Notes: a model not told the origin generated them from the sequence alone. Positions 1 through 9,636 are shown, numbered from the stretch's first letter. The stretch: 64,000 nt of DNA from Streptococcus mitis 17/34 (GCA_000430305.1 ASZZ01000010.1:1-64000), one strand, 5' to 3'. Translations and numbers: made by a program.

Positions 1-346
1 TCTTTTGCCCACGTCTCAAGGCAATAGCCATATTCTCCTCAATCGTCAAACGAGAAGCTGTTCCCATCTTCGGATCTTGAAAAACACGAGCAATATCCTT
101 GGCTCTCTTTCGTACACTCAGATTTTTAATGGATTTCCCTTCCAACAAAAGGTCCCCTTCGTCCACCGATAGATTGCCAGCCAAGATATTCATCAAAGTA
201 GATTTGCCTGCGCCATTTCCACCAATCACAGAGATAAAATCTCCCTCTTCAACCTCTAAATCTAATCCTTTGAGGACATGGTTTTCATTGACCGTCCCTG
301 CTTCAAATGTCTTGTGAATATTTTCAAGTGTTAACAAGCTTGCCAT
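1..346 (-). CDS. ABC transporter ATP-binding protein, amino-acid type (partial)
   Basis: Only the first ~115 codons are inside the window; the gene runs off the left edge. It starts at ATG 346, preceded by a strong AGGAGG ribosome site. A Walker A motif GGNGAGKST is near residue 40, followed by the Q-loop segment ARVFQDP. The protein should energise the importer formed with the permease (359-1252) and binding protein (1263-2240), 12 nt downstream of the permease. The ATPase, permease and ABC_sub_bind protein set is the TrpXYZ-type family (COG1101/COG4120/COG2984), predicted to import aromatic amino acids. The substrate is inferred from family only. Confidence 0.9.
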   Translation of the reverse strand, partial: MASLLTLENIHKTFEAGTVNENHVLKGLDLEVEEGDFISVIGGNGAGKSTLMNILAGNLSVDEGDLLLEGKSIKNLSVRKRAKDIARVFQDPKMGTASRLTIEENMAIALRRGQK

Positions 347-358
347 AACTTTCTCCTC

Positions 359-1252
359 CTATTCATTTCTCAATTTCAAACCACGAATCCTTAATCTCTT
401 TTGCAACTCTGGTGCAAATAGAACCAAAGCTAACAAGATTGCATTAAAGAGACGAACCATATTTTGATCTAAATTTGGAATTTCATAGATATTTAAAATA
501 ATCAAACGGTAAACAATGGCACCGATTCCGATGGATAACAAGCGACCTCCAATGGTCAAGTCGTGTATCAATACTTCTGCAATAATGACTGCACTCAAGC
601 CAACAACGATGGTTCCTGTCCCAGAAGTCACATCTGAAAATCCATCATTTTGGGCAAATAAGGAACCACATAGGGCAATCAAACCGTTTGAAATCATATA
701 ACCAACAATTTTCATGGTGTCTACATTGACCCCATTGGCCTCACTCATAGGAATATTGTCCCCAGTCGAACGCAAGACCAAGCCAATCTCCGTTTTCATC
801 AAAAGGGTCAATATCAGACAAACAAGTAAGAGACAGGCCAAGCTGAATGAAAAAACAGCTTCTTCAGTTGTCAGCCCCAAGCTAGCCAATTGTTTAAAGA
901 CAGTTGAAGAATCTCCCAAGGAAAGATTGGGCACACTTCCCATGATTTTAATATTGATTGAATAAAGACCTGTCAAGGTCACAATCCCTGTTAAGAGAGC
1001 TGGGATTTTCATCTTGGTGTGGAGCATTCCTGATACAAAACCAGCAATCATACCTGCCAGCAAGGCAAGTAAGGTCGCAATCCAAGGATTTGTCCCTGCC
1101 TGTATCTGTGATACGACGACAGCTGCGCCCAAAGGAAAGGCTCCTTCAGCAGTCATATCCGCAATATCCAAAATACGGAAAGTCAAGTAGACTCCAATAG
1201 CCATAATCGACCATAGCAAACCTTCTGATAAACTAGATAATACAAAACTCAT
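359..1252 (-). CDS. ABC transporter permease, TrpY-like
   Basis: A 297-residue integral membrane protein with about eight or nine hydrophobic segments, starting MSFVLSSLSEGLLWSIMAIG. It belongs to the COG4120 branched-chain-like permease family that pairs with ABC_sub_bind lipoproteins. It would form the transmembrane channel of the importer. The gene begins 10 nt after the binding-protein gene ends and is followed after 12 nt by the ATPase gene, so the three form one operon on the minus strand. The substrate (tryptophan or another aromatic compound) is inference. Confidence 0.88.
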   Translation of the reverse strand: MSFVLSSLSEGLLWSIMAIGVYLTFRILDIADMTAEGAFPLGAAVVVSQIQAGTNPWIATLLALLAGMIAGFVSGMLHTKMKIPALLTGIVTLTGLYSINIKIMGSVPNLSLGDSSTVFKQLASLGLTTEEAVFSFSLACLLLVCLILTLLMKTEIGLVLRSTGDNIPMSEANGVNVDTMKIVGYMISNGLIALCGSLFAQNDGFSDVTSGTGTIVVGLSAVIIAEVLIHDLTIGGRLLSIGIGAIVYRLIILNIYEIPNLDQNMVRLFNAILLALVLFAPELQKRLRIRGLKLRNE

Positions 1253-1262
1253 CTTAAACCTC

Positions 1263-2240
1263 CTATTCCTTGCCCTCTAACTTACTAATATCAATTCCTA
1301 GTGCATCTGCCATTTCTTTATTGGTATGCAATTCCAGTTTTTCAGGTAACTCAACTGCTATATTTTCTGGCTTCTCACCTTTTAAAACACGAATCAACAT
1401 GCGGGCTGTCTGACGTCCCAGTTCTTCATAATTGGTTCCGTAGTTATACAAGCCACCAACCGCAACCATTTCTGTTGAGCCACCAAATACTGGAACCTTG
1501 TGTTTAATAGAAACCTGCTTGACTGTTTCCATGGTTGATGAAATGATATTATCCGTTGGTACAAAAACCATATCCACTTCTGCCATCAAACTCTCTGCTG
1601 CCGCCTTGACATTGTTACTGTCCAAGATTGTTTTTTCAACAACGGTAAAGCCTTTTTCTTCTAGAAGACGCTTAGCTTCATCCTTTTGGACAACTGAGTT
1701 TGGCTCGCTCTGAGTATAGAGGATTCCAATTGTTTTAGCCTTTGGCAACACTTTCTTTATCAAATTGATTTGGGTTGAAATGGCATCTGATGACTGGTCG
1801 CTTGTCCCGGTCACATTGCCCCCAGGGTGTTCTCTTGACTCAACCAACTTGGCACTGACAGGATCTGTTACAGCTGAAAAAATAACCGGTGTCGTTTGTG
1901 TTGTATTAGCCAAGCTCTGAGCAGAAGGCGTTGCAATGGCTAGAACGACATCACTAGATTCTGCTAGTTGCTGGGAAATGGTTTTTAGATTTCGTTGCTC
2001 TCCCTGTGCATTTTGCAAATCAATCTCGATATTCTTCCCTTCAATATAGCCTTGTTTAGCTAGCTCATCCACAAAACCCTCTCTAGTAGCGTCTAAGGAC
2101 TGGTGGGTAATAAACTGCGAAATACCGATACGAAAAACATCTTTTTTCTTATCCGCCTTCAACTGATGCAAACTGATCAGAGAGGTCAAGAGGATCCCCA
2201 CTACCAAGAGGGGTGCTAGTAATTTTCGAACAACTTTCAT
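1263..2240 (-). CDS. ABC transporter substrate-binding protein, TrpX-like (ABC_sub_bind family)
   Basis: A 325-residue exported solute-binding protein. An N-terminal hydrophobic segment (residues ~8-27) acts as signal or anchor; no lipobox Cys is visible, unlike AmiA and AliB. The two-lobed periplasmic-binding fold of PF04392 is recognisable from the FRIGISQF start, the VTDPVSAKLV segment and the FGGSTEMVAVGG stretch. Start ATG 2240 has AGAAGGAGTTTC upstream. Only ~26 bp separate it from a BOX repeat, and no separate promoter is visible there. Transcription probably enters from the leader RNA upstream (2423-2687). It is the first gene of the importer operon. Confidence 0.88.
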   Translation of the reverse strand: MKVVRKLLAPLLVVGILLTSLISLHQLKADKKKDVFRIGISQFITHQSLDATREGFVDELAKQGYIEGKNIEIDLQNAQGEQRNLKTISQQLAESSDVVLAIATPSAQSLANTTQTTPVIFSAVTDPVSAKLVESREHPGGNVTGTSDQSSDAISTQINLIKKVLPKAKTIGILYTQSEPNSVVQKDEAKRLLEEKGFTVVEKTILDSNNVKAAAESLMAEVDMVFVPTDNIISSTMETVKQVSIKHKVPVFGGSTEMVAVGGLYNYGTNYEELGRQTARMLIRVLKGEKPENIAVELPEKLELHTNKEMADALGIDISKLEGKE

Positions 2241-2266
2241 AATGAAACTCCTTCTCAGAAAAGATG

Positions 2267-2418
2267 ATACTCAATGAAAATCAAAGAGCAAACTAGGAAA
2301 CTAGCCGCAGGCTGCTCAAAGCACTGCTTTGAGGTTGTAAATAAGACTGACAGAGTCAGTAACATATACCTACGGCAAGGCGACGTTGACGTGGTTTGAA
2401 GAGATTTTCGAAGAGTAT
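2267..2418 (-). repeat. BOX element, C-B-A on the plus strand
   Basis: The plus strand begins ATACTCAATGAAAATCAAAG (boxC reversed). It continues with one boxB unit (GCTCAAAGCACTGCTTTGAGG ends paired) and ends with boxA (GATTTTCGAAGAGTAT). The element lies between the leader terminator and the importer operon, so it would be part of the 5' untranslated region of any read-through transcript. Confidence 0.92.
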
Positions 2419-2422
2419 AAAA

Positions 2423-2452
2423 CAAAAAACCGCCTAGATAATACCTAAACGG
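2423..2452 (-). terminator. Attenuator-type terminator ahead of the ABC importer
   Basis: On the minus strand CCGTTTAG (2445-2452) pairs with CTAGGCGG (2430-2437), giving 8 bp with G-U pairs, followed by six T residues. Its 5' arm is also complementary to CTAAATGG at 2491-2498, so terminator and antiterminator are mutually exclusive. Confidence 0.75.
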
Positions 2453-2595
2453 ATGCTTGAAATAATCTAACAAGTTACAACTTAGCTAGTCCATTTAGAT
2501 ATTCATCTATATGGACCACAATCAAAAATCTTAGCCACATAGATACAAACAAATTGCTTGAACTGTTTGCATCCATGGTGACATGTCTACAAACA

Positions 2596-2655
2596 CTATC
2601 TAAAGTAGCTAAAGTAAAAGTTTTGATTCATCGTTACAGCTTGTTTCTTATTCAT
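2596..2655 (-). CDS. Possible 19-residue leader peptide, Phe/Tyr-rich
   Basis: The reading frame encodes MNKKQAVTMNQNFYFSYFR. Five of seven residues near its end are aromatic (F-Y-F-S-Y-F). It sits ~30 nt after the predicted transcription start of the leader RNA. The ribosome site is weak (an A-rich run with GAAA), so translation is uncertain. An aromatic-rich peptide ahead of an importer of the aromatic amino-acid type would fit ribosome-mediated attenuation, but it lacks Trp. A second small frame further on reads MSPWMQTVQAICLYLCG and also lacks a clear ribosome site. Confidence 0.35.
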   Translation of the reverse strand: MNKKQAVTMNQNFYFSYFR

Positions 2656-2687
2656 TTCTTTTTCTGCTTTCTTTTTTGATGTTTCCT

Positions 2688-2716
2688 ATCTTACCACCTT
2701 TTTCATCACCTGTCAA
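2688..2716 (-). promoter_or_regulatory. Consensus sigma-A promoter of the leader RNA
   Basis: On the minus strand TTGACA (2711-2716), a 17-nt spacer and TAAGAT (2688-2693). It is one of the best promoter matches in the window and lies just after the ami operon terminator. Confidence 0.8.
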
Positions 2717-2792
2717 GAATATTTCAGAATTTTTTAAAATTTTTCGAAAATTCTTTCAAACTACTTTCAAAGTTTTTCAAATCAGTCCAACA

Positions 2793-2841
2793 AAAAAAGG
2801 TTTATAATTTCCATAAAAATTGACATGGAAATTATAAAACC
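2793..2841 (-). terminator. Terminator of the ami operon
   Basis: A long perfect-looking stem (GGTTTTATAATTTCCAT paired with ATGGAAATTATAAACC) followed by seven T residues on the minus strand, directly after the amiF stop. Confidence 0.9.
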
Positions 2842-2845
2842 ATTA

Positions 2846-3772
2846 TTAGTTTAGTCCTTTTTGATAACGTGCCAATTCGGCTTGGTTCGCCCAAACATAG
2901 TGACCTGGACGGATTTCTACCATGGATGGCTTATCAGTCTCATAGTCGTGTTGACTTGGGTCGTAAACCTTCAAGACCTTCTTACGTTCCAAGATTGGAT
3001 CTGGGATTGGTACCGCTGAAAGTAAAGCTTGAGTATATGGGTGAATTGGATTGTTAAACAATTCTTCTGTTTCTGCAACCTCTACAATAACACCCTTGTA
3101 AATAACTGCGATACGATCTGAAATAAAGCGAACGACCGACAAGTCATGGGCGATGAAGAGATAGGTCAAACCAAGTTCTTTTTGGAATTTTTTGAGCAAG
3201 TTCAAGACTTGGGCACGTACAGAAACGTCCAAGGCTGAAATTGGCTCATCTGCAATAACAAAATCTGGTTGCATGACCAAGGCACGGGCAATACCGATAC
3301 GTTGACGTTGACCACCTGAAAATTCATGAGGATAACGAGTCAAGTGCTCAGCAAGAAGGCCCACTTCACGGATGATATTTTTAACTTTCTCTTTACGTTC
3401 TTCTTCATCCTTAAACAGACGGTGATTGTAAAGACCTTCAGAAATAATATAATCAACAGTCGCACGTTCATTCAAACTTGCTGCAGGGTCTTGGAAAATC
3501 ATCTGGATACGACGAATCAATTCCGCAGCCTGTTCACGCGATTTCTTACCATTAATCTTTTGACCATCAAAAATGATATCACCATTACTTGTATCATTTA
3601 GACCAATGATGGCACGACCAATAGTTGTTTTCCCACTACCTGACTCACCTACAAGCGAGAATGTTTCTCCCTTATTGATAAAGAAGTTGGCATTTTTAAC
3701 CGCGACAAACTTCTTACTTCCTTCACCGAAGGAAATTTCTAAATCTTTGATTTCTACTAATTTTTCAGACAT
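2846..3772 (-). CDS. amiF: Oligopeptide ABC transporter ATPase AmiF
   Basis: 308 residues from ATG 3772, which has AGGAGGAAGG upstream; longer upstream readings lack a ribosome site and overlap amiE. Walker [11 protein letters not shown]-loop [10 protein letters not shown], signature SGGQRQR, Walker B VIADEP and switch H (FIAHDLSVV) are all present, with the oligopeptide-transporter C-terminal tail ([15 protein letters not shown]). With AmiE it powers oligopeptide uptake. It is the last gene of amiACDEF and a terminator follows. In pneumococci this system feeds peptide nutrition and peptide pheromone sensing. Confidence 0.96.
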   Translation of the reverse strand: MSEKLVEIKDLEISFGEGSKKFVAVKNANFFINKGETFSLVGESGSGKTTIGRAIIGLNDTSNGDIIFDGQKINGKKSREQAAELIRRIQMIFQDPAASLNERATVDYIISEGLYNHRLFKDEEERKEKVKNIIREVGLLAEHLTRYPHEFSGGQRQRIGIARALVMQPDFVIADEPISALDVSVRAQVLNLLKKFQKELGLTYLFIAHDLSVVRFISDRIAVIYKGVIVEVAETEELFNNPIHPYTQALLSAVPIPDPILERKKVLKVYDPSQHDYETDKPSMVEIRPGHYVWANQAELARYQKGLN

Positions 3773-3782
3773 TTCCTTCCTC

Positions 3783-4850
3783 CTAGTCTGCCAGATGGGC
3801 AAATCCCATTTTTTCACGGATCTTATCGTGGAGATTTGCAATCACAGCTGGTTTTTCTACTTTTGGAGCATCCTCATGAAGAAGCCAAGTTTTAGCCCAA
3901 TGTGTCTCCGATACTGAGAATTGAGGGGCTTTTTGTTCGAAGTCAATTTGCATTGCGTAGTCTGAACGCAAGGCAAAGGCATCCCCTTTCAGATCAGTAT
4001 AAAGTGACGGAGGTGTTCCTGGGATTGAGTAAAGATCCCCTTTATCATCAGCAAGCTGAGGCAAGCTAGACAAGAGACTCCATGTATATGGATGGCGAGG
4101 ATCATAGAAGACTTCCTCAACAGTTCCATATTCAACGATTTCTCCTGCATACATAACCGCTACCTTGTCTGCAATACTTGCTACCACACCAAGATCGTGG
4201 GTGATAAAGATTGTTGTGAAGTGATACTCGTTTTGTAATGATTTGAGCAAATCAATAATCTGTGCTTGAATGGTCACATCCAAGGCAGTTGTCGGCTCAT
4301 CACAGATCAAGACATCAGGTCTGCAGGCAAGGGCAATAGCAATAACGATACGTTGACGCATTCCTCCAGAATATTGGAATGGGTATTCATCAAAACGTCT
4401 ATCTGCGTCTGGAATCCCAACCTTATTCATGTAGTCAATGGCCAATTCTTTTGCTTCCTTGGCTGTTTTTCCTTGGTGTTTTACAATAACTTCTGTAATC
4501 TGACTACCAATTGTTTTAATTGGGTCCAAACTAGTCATTGGATCTTGGAAGATAGTCGCAATCTTAGCACCACGAATTTGTTCCCAATCCTTGTGAGAAG
4601 ACAAGGCTGTCAAATCTTGACCACGGTAGTCAATGCTCCCTTGGGCAATACGACCATTTTCTTCGAGCATACCTGTGAAGGTCTTTGTCAAAACAGATTT
4701 CCCTGATCCTGACTCACCTACCAAGGCCAATACTTCACCTTCAACTAGTTCAAGGGAAACGCCGCGAATGGCTGTCAATACTTTGTCACGAACGTCAAAT
4801 TCCACGACAATATCGCGAGCAGTCAAAATTACATTTTTTTCTTTTGTCAT
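3783..4850 (-). CDS. amiE: Oligopeptide ABC transporter ATPase AmiE
   Basis: 355 residues. Walker [11 protein letters not shown]-loop [10 protein letters not shown], signature YSGGMRQR, Walker [12 protein letters not shown] and switch His (ITHDLGVV) are intact. A C-terminal oligopeptide-transporter extension (~residues 240-355) is longer than that of AmiF. It forms the heterodimeric motor with AmiF. It starts 8 nt after amiD ends, and amiF follows after 10 nt, consistent with translational coupling. Confidence 0.96.
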   Translation of the reverse strand: MTKEKNVILTARDIVVEFDVRDKVLTAIRGVSLELVEGEVLALVGESGSGKSVLTKTFTGMLEENGRIAQGSIDYRGQDLTALSSHKDWEQIRGAKIATIFQDPMTSLDPIKTIGSQITEVIVKHQGKTAKEAKELAIDYMNKVGIPDADRRFDEYPFQYSGGMRQRIVIAIALACRPDVLICDEPTTALDVTIQAQIIDLLKSLQNEYHFTTIFITHDLGVVASIADKVAVMYAGEIVEYGTVEEVFYDPRHPYTWSLLSSLPQLADDKGDLYSIPGTPPSLYTDLKGDAFALRSDYAMQIDFEQKAPQFSVSETHWAKTWLLHEDAPKVEKPAVIANLHDKIREKMGFAHLAD

Positions 4851-4858
4851 TTCTACTC

Positions 4859-5785
4859 CTATCTATGTGTACGTGGATCACTAGCATCCGCTAAGTTTTG
4901 ACCAACTACGAAAAGGGACAAGGATACCAAGACAAGAGTTGTCAATGGAATCCAGAACAAGTAAGCATTAGTTGTTACGTTTTGTGAATAATCCGAAATC
5001 AAACGACCCAAACTTGGTACTGTAATCGGTAATCCAAGACCGAAGAAAGACAAGAAGGCTTCGTATGAGATAAAGCTTGGAAGCATTTGGGTCATCGTTG
5101 TCACAATAACAGATACCAATTGTGGCATGATGTTTTTGGCAACAATCTTCAAGGTTGGTGTTCCCAAAGTACGTGACGCCAAGTTGTATTCCAAATCACG
5201 ATAACGCAAGATTTGAACACGAATCATGAAGGCAATCCCGATCCATGTTGTCACACTCATGGCAAAAATCAGATTCCAGAATCCAGCTCCGATTGAGTAA
5301 GTCAAGACAATGACAATCAAAAGAGATGGGATGTTTGAGATGACGTTATAAACTTCCATCATGACACGGTCAACTGATTTTGAAATCCCCCAAATACCAC
5401 CGACAAAGACACCGATAACCAAGTTAATCACTGTCGCAATCACAGAAATGAGGATAGAGTTACGAGCTCCGAACCAGACACCGTCAAAGAGAGATTTACC
5501 GTTACTGTCAGTACCGAACCAATGCTCTGCATTTGGCTTGATATAACGAGCACTAAAGTCGTTTACCTTGCTGACATCATTGAAATCAAACTTAGAAAAC
5601 ATTGGGTAGATGAAACTCATCAAAATGATAGCTACCAAGATTCCCAACATGACTACAGTTGATTTTTTCTTCATAAACTGTCTAAACACTGAGCCCCAGT
5701 AAGAATAGGCTGGCGCATCAATGGCTTCAGAGGCAAAATCGTCACGTTTTACGAACTGAAATTTTTCTTTATCGATTGTAGACAT
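4859..5785 (-). CDS. amiD: Oligopeptide ABC transporter permease AmiD
   Basis: 308 residues. A short cytoplasmic N-terminus is followed by a first membrane helix at ~40-60 and the BPD_transp_1 domain with five further helices. The EAA loop region reads [20 protein letters not shown]. It forms the channel with AmiC. Its ATG overlaps the last base of amiC (5785), so the pair is probably translationally coupled. Confidence 0.95.
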   Translation of the reverse strand: MSTIDKEKFQFVKRDDFASEAIDAPAYSYWGSVFRQFMKKKSTVVMLGILVAIILMSFIYPMFSKFDFNDVSKVNDFSARYIKPNAEHWFGTDSNGKSLFDGVWFGARNSILISVIATVINLVIGVFVGGIWGISKSVDRVMMEVYNVISNIPSLLIVIVLTYSIGAGFWNLIFAMSVTTWIGIAFMIRVQILRYRDLEYNLASRTLGTPTLKIVAKNIMPQLVSVIVTTMTQMLPSFISYEAFLSFFGLGLPITVPSLGRLISDYSQNVTTNAYLFWIPLTTLVLVSLSLFVVGQNLADASDPRTHR

Positions 5786-7281
5786 TATTTGCCTCCTTTC
5801 TCAGTCAATTTAATACGTGGGTCAATAATGGTCATCCAAATATCTCCTAAAAGAAGTGAGAAGATAGAAATACATGTAAAGATGAAGACAAGACCTACGA
5901 CCATAGAGTTATTAGATGCTTTTACAGAGTCAATCAACATTTTACCCATACCTGGGAAGGCGAAGACTGTTTCAGTAAGAGTTGCACCACCGATAACCCC
6001 GATAACGGCACCAGGAATTCCTGAAACAAGCGGAACCATGGCATTTTTAAAGATGTGTTTGTTTGAAATTTCTTTTTCAGACAAACCTTTGGCACGAGCA
6101 AAACGTACAAAATCTTGTGATTGCAAGTCAATCATATAACGACGAATCCAAATAGCTGTACCAGGAGCCCCCAATAAACCAAGAATAACTGCTGGTAAAA
6201 CATATGAACGCCAATCTCCAGCACCCAAGATAGGGAATGAATCTGGCAAGCCGATTGAAGATCCAGCCAAACGAACGATATAAACCAAGGCAATTGTTGG
6301 AAGAGCCATCAAGAAGGTCAAAGCTCCTGTTGAGAAGCTATCAATCCAAGTATTCTTGAAGCGAGCCATAGCTGAACCAAGTGGCACAGCAATCGCATAA
6401 GAAATCACCAAACCGATCAATCCAACAACAGCAGAGCTGGCAATCATTGAAGGATATTGGTAGTTACTTTCAGTAGCTGTATAAGGATCATCTTTTCCGT
6501 AGTTGGCTACTTCACGAGAGTCAGCTTGACTAGGCGATTTATAGGTTCTTGAGTAAATATTTACAGAAGAAGTTTTCTTACCTGTTGGGAACTGAACTTG
6601 GGATGTTTTTGTTTGCCCTTGTCCCTGAGTAATAACCTGTAAAACAGGGCTATTAGCATAGGTTGGATAAGAATCACCTAAATTAATGTTCACAAAGTTT
6701 TGATGCACAAATGGGAACTGGCTGTTGAAGTACAAGAGATATTTGTGTTTGGTACCTGAACCAACCAATGACCATCCGATCGCTGGATCATTTTCGAAAC
6801 GAAGGTAACGTTTCAAGTCTGGGTTTTCAGGGTCTTGAATTTTATTAGTATGGTCAATGTCAATCAAGTTAGCATAGAATTTGAAAACACGTTCAAAAAT
6901 CGGGATTTCACGAGTAGCGTAGAATTGGCCACTTTCAGTAAATTCTCCCAGGGTCCAACCATGACCGATTTGTTTGATGTATTTTTCATAGATAGCCTTG
7001 TTGGTGTCATTAGCTTCAACTGTTACAGAAGCATCCATCTGGCTAGCTTTTTCTTGCAATTCCTTGGTATCGTAGTACTCGATATAGCCCATACGCTCAT
7101 AAACGGTATTTTCATAGTTATCACGTTTATCAGCAGTTGTCGCAATCTTGTTATAGTTGGTATCCTGTTTGAAAATCAATTTTCGAGGAACCATTGTATA
7201 GATGATCGTGTAAGTCAAGGTTGTTACTAAAAAGATAGAAACCAATGACCGCAAAACACGCATAAAAATATATTTTTTCAT
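5785..7281 (-). CDS. amiC: Oligopeptide ABC transporter permease AmiC
   Basis: 498 residues. One N-terminal membrane helix (~10-30) is followed by a large extracytoplasmic insertion (~35-270). The permease domain then carries five helices and the EAA loop [20 protein letters not shown]. The long external insert is typical of streptococcal AmiC and OppB-like proteins. The gene starts 66 nt after amiA, a gap large enough for amiA-biased expression, although I see no convincing terminator in it. Confidence 0.95.
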   Translation of the reverse strand: MKKYIFMRVLRSLVSIFLVTTLTYTIIYTMVPRKLIFKQDTNYNKIATTADKRDNYENTVYERMGYIEYYDTKELQEKASQMDASVTVEANDTNKAIYEKYIKQIGHGWTLGEFTESGQFYATREIPIFERVFKFYANLIDIDHTNKIQDPENPDLKRYLRFENDPAIGWSLVGSGTKHKYLLYFNSQFPFVHQNFVNINLGDSYPTYANSPVLQVITQGQGQTKTSQVQFPTGKKTSSVNIYSRTYKSPSQADSREVANYGKDDPYTATESNYQYPSMIASSAVVGLIGLVISYAIAVPLGSAMARFKNTWIDSFSTGALTFLMALPTIALVYIVRLAGSSIGLPDSFPILGAGDWRSYVLPAVILGLLGAPGTAIWIRRYMIDLQSQDFVRFARAKGLSEKEISNKHIFKNAMVPLVSGIPGAVIGVIGGATLTETVFAFPGMGKMLIDSVKASNNSMVVGLVFIFTCISIFSLLLGDIWMTIIDPRIKLTEKGGK

Positions 7282-7347
7282 ATCATTTCCTTTAAAAATC
7301 CCAAAAGAACCTTCTCCTCATGGAGAGAAAGTTCTATTGAAAATTAT

Positions 7348-9336
7348 TTACTTCACATGACTTGCCAATTCTTTTTGAGCTTTCTCGTTTGACTCAGCCT
7401 TTTCTTTCAACCATTTTTCACGAGCTTTTTCATACTCTTCTTTGATGATTGCTTTTTCACCAACTTCAGTATACTTCAAGTATCCTGCATTTTCACCTTT
7501 AAGACCAGCTACAGAATATGAAGAGCTAAATGGTAGAACCTTTGAAACAAATGAAACGGCTGTTTCTTTAGGAGAAGCCATTACTGGAATTGTCAAAGCA
7601 TTATCAGTCAACCAAGCTTGTGCTACTGCGTATTTTTCATAACGTTTTTGAACATCTTGATTTTCGCTGTTTGCGTCATCAAGTAATTTTCCATAGTCAG
7701 CCAAACCAAGTTTACTTACTACCGATGCATCCGTGTTTTGGTCAATACCAAGGTAAAGGCGAGTGTTTCCTCCCTTGATGACAAACTGATCCAAGAAAGT
7801 AGACGGATCTTGATAGTCAGGGTTCCATCCTGACAATGTATGGATATCCCAGTCTTGCTCTTTAGCTGTTGGAGCACTAAATGAAATTGGTAAAGCTTCT
7901 GCTTGAGTCATTTGTTGCAAATCTACAACAACATTATCTGAACCCAATACTTTTTCAATTGATTGCTTCAATGATTGTACACGGTTTACAACCGCTGTTG
8001 ATTCTTGGATAACCAAGGCATCCAAGTGGATTGGGAATTCAACACCTTCAGCTTGTAGGCTTGATTTAGCTTTAGCAAATGCTTCTTTCGCTTTTTCTTC
8101 ATTGTAGAGACCATTTTGAGAATCTGCTAGAGATACGTTTGACCAAGTAGAAGAATTTGTCTTAGCCAAGCTATCTTGTACCAATTCACCAAATGTTTTC
8201 TTACCAACTTGAAGATTATATGGTGCAAATGTATTACGGATGGCTACTGTAGCTCCATCAGTACCATTTGTTTGAGCTGAATAAGAACTGCGATCTACCG
8301 CAAAGTTCAAGGCTTGACGGAATTCCTTGTTTAACAAGGCTTTCTTAGTAGATGTCTTTTGGGCATCACTTGTCTTAGCAGTGTGGTTATAAGTTGTACG
8401 GCCATAGTTCAAGCTGACAGTTGCAACTCCCGCTCCTGGTTCATTAAAGTAAATGTTATCTTTGAAGTCAGCTGCATATTTTTCATATGTAGAACTTGTA
8501 GGGAAGATACGCGCCTTGCTATATTGACCATCAGCAAAACCTTTGGCAATCACATCTTGGTCCTTACCATCCCAGAAAGTGAACTTAACGTTCTCAATTT
8601 TTACATTTTCTTTGTCCCAGTATGCGTCATTTTTAGCCATCTCGATAGATGATTTTGGAGTTACAGATTTTAAGACAAATGGACCGTTATAAAGAATAGA
8701 GTTAGCATCTGTTGGGGCACCAAAACCTTCCCCTTTTGAAGTTAAGAATTCTTCATTAACCGGCATCAAAACACCACTAGTTGTCTTATCATTCCAGAAA
8801 GTTTCTGGCTGGTTCAAGGTATATTCTAGTGTTTGATCATCAAGTGCTTTTACACCAACGGTTGAAAAATCGCTTGTTTCACCCTTGATGTATGCTTCTA
8901 ATCCCTTAATAGAAGAGCTAACGATTGAAAGTCCTTTTGATTTTCCATCTACGGCGTGTTTCAAACCAGTAACGAAGTCTTTAGCAGTGACAGGAGCGTA
9001 CTCTTCTCCCTCTGCTGTCACCCATTTAGCATCCTTACGGATTTTATAGGTATAAGTCAAACCATCTTTTGAAACTGTCCATGATTCAGCAATAGAAGGA
9101 ACCAGGTTACCGTATTTATCATTAGCCAACAAACCATCTACAGCATTTGTTGTGACGAATGATGTTGAGTCGATATTGCTAACGATATAATCCAAAGTTT
9201 CTGGGTCTGTTTGATAAACATATTGGTAATCTTTTGCTAGTTTAGCATTATTTGAACTAGTGTTTGAACACGCAGCTAGAACTCCTGACGCTAATAAGGT
9301 AGCCCCCGCTACAGCAAGCACTTGACTTTTTTTCAT
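7348..9336 (-). CDS. amiA: Oligopeptide-binding lipoprotein AmiA
   Basis: 662 residues with a lipoprotein signal peptide ending in the lipobox LAAC (Cys ~23) and an SBP_bac_5 solute-binding domain. It captures oligopeptides at the cell surface for AmiCDEF. It is first in the operon, with its own promoter (9373-9401) and ribosome site AAGAGGAG. It is clearly paralogous to the AliB-type protein at 32153-34117: both share DYQYVYxTDPETLDY-like starts and near-identical C-terminal EKWLKEKAESN segments. Confidence 0.96.
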   Translation of the reverse strand: MKKSQVLAVAGATLLASGVLAACSNTSSNNAKLAKDYQYVYQTDPETLDYIVSNIDSTSFVTTNAVDGLLANDKYGNLVPSIAESWTVSKDGLTYTYKIRKDAKWVTAEGEEYAPVTAKDFVTGLKHAVDGKSKGLSIVSSSIKGLEAYIKGETSDFSTVGVKALDDQTLEYTLNQPETFWNDKTTSGVLMPVNEEFLTSKGEGFGAPTDANSILYNGPFVLKSVTPKSSIEMAKNDAYWDKENVKIENVKFTFWDGKDQDVIAKGFADGQYSKARIFPTSSTYEKYAADFKDNIYFNEPGAGVATVSLNYGRTTYNHTAKTSDAQKTSTKKALLNKEFRQALNFAVDRSSYSAQTNGTDGATVAIRNTFAPYNLQVGKKTFGELVQDSLAKTNSSTWSNVSLADSQNGLYNEEKAKEAFAKAKSSLQAEGVEFPIHLDALVIQESTAVVNRVQSLKQSIEKVLGSDNVVVDLQQMTQAEALPISFSAPTAKEQDWDIHTLSGWNPDYQDPSTFLDQFVIKGGNTRLYLGIDQNTDASVVSKLGLADYGKLLDDANSENQDVQKRYEKYAVAQAWLTDNALTIPVMASPKETAVSFVSKVLPFSSSYSVAGLKGENAGYLKYTEVGEKAIIKEEYEKAREKWLKEKAESNEKAQKELASHVK

Positions 9337-9372
9337 TTCTTTACTCCTCTTATAAAGTATAGGTTATTATTA

Positions 9373-9401
9373 ATTATACCATATATTTTAAGATATTTCA
9401 A
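9373..9401 (-). promoter_or_regulatory. amiA promoter
   Basis: Minus strand TTGAAA (9396-9401), 17-nt spacer, TATAAT (9373-9378) with a TGG extended -10. Confidence 0.85.
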
Positions 9402-9462
9402 GAAAAGTAAACGAATTTTCAGAATATTTAGGCTTATTAACACAAAAAATCTGAAAAAGCTA

Positions 9463-9491
9463 TTGACTGAAAATCATTTTCAAGGTATAAT
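9463..9491 (+). promoter_or_regulatory. tRNA-Cys promoter
   Basis: Plus strand TTGACT (9463-9468), 17-nt spacer, TATAAT (9486-9491), 12 nt before the mature tRNA. It is divergent from amiA. Confidence 0.9.
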
Positions 9492-9503
9492 AATAAACGT
9501 TAA

Positions 9504-9574
9504 GGCGGTATAGCCAAGTGGTAAGGCACGGCTCTGCAAAAGCTTGATCGTCGGTTCAAATCCGTCTACCGCCT
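9504..9574 (+). tRNA. tRNA-Cys (GCA)
   Basis: 71 nt. Acceptor arms GGCGGTA and TACCGCC pair fully, and the discriminator is T. A 7-nt anticodon loop CTGCAAA holds the anticodon GCA at 9536-9538. The T-loop reads GGTTCAAATCC. CCA is not encoded. It is a single-gene transcript with its own promoter and terminator. Confidence 0.95.
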
Positions 9575-9609
9575 TCTATAACTTGAATTATCAAGTTACA
9601 AATGAACAG

Positions 9610-9636
9610 AAAGCCCCGTTTGAAGGGCTTTTTTCT
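9610..9636 (+). terminator. Terminator of tRNA-Cys
   Basis: AAAGCCC pairs with GGGCTTT, followed by TTTTCTTTT on the plus strand. Confidence 0.88.

Larger units (their letters stand above)
2423..2687 (-). ncRNA. Candidate cis-regulatory leader RNA (or stand-alone small RNA)
   Basis: About 260 nt run from a consensus promoter (2688-2716) to an intrinsic terminator (2423-2452). Visible elements in transcript order are: a 19-codon aromatic-rich reading frame (2596-2655); a hairpin built on GTTTG...CAAAC with CATG..CATG inside it (~2566-2593); a hairpin GTCCAT...ATGGAC (2489-2516); and the terminator. The 3' arm of the 2489-2516 hairpin (CTAAATGG) can instead pair with the terminator 5' arm. There is no T-box sequence (GGTGGNACC type) and I recognise no riboswitch class. 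It could regulate the importer downstream or be an independent sRNA. Confidence 0.6.

Noticed and set aside
2255-2473. 72-codon open frame on the minus strand
   Set aside because: It runs across the terminator and the BOX with no ribosome site.
2423-2720. T-box or known riboswitch
   Set aside because: No T-box sequence, specifier loop or recognisable aptamer core was found, although an attenuator layout is present.
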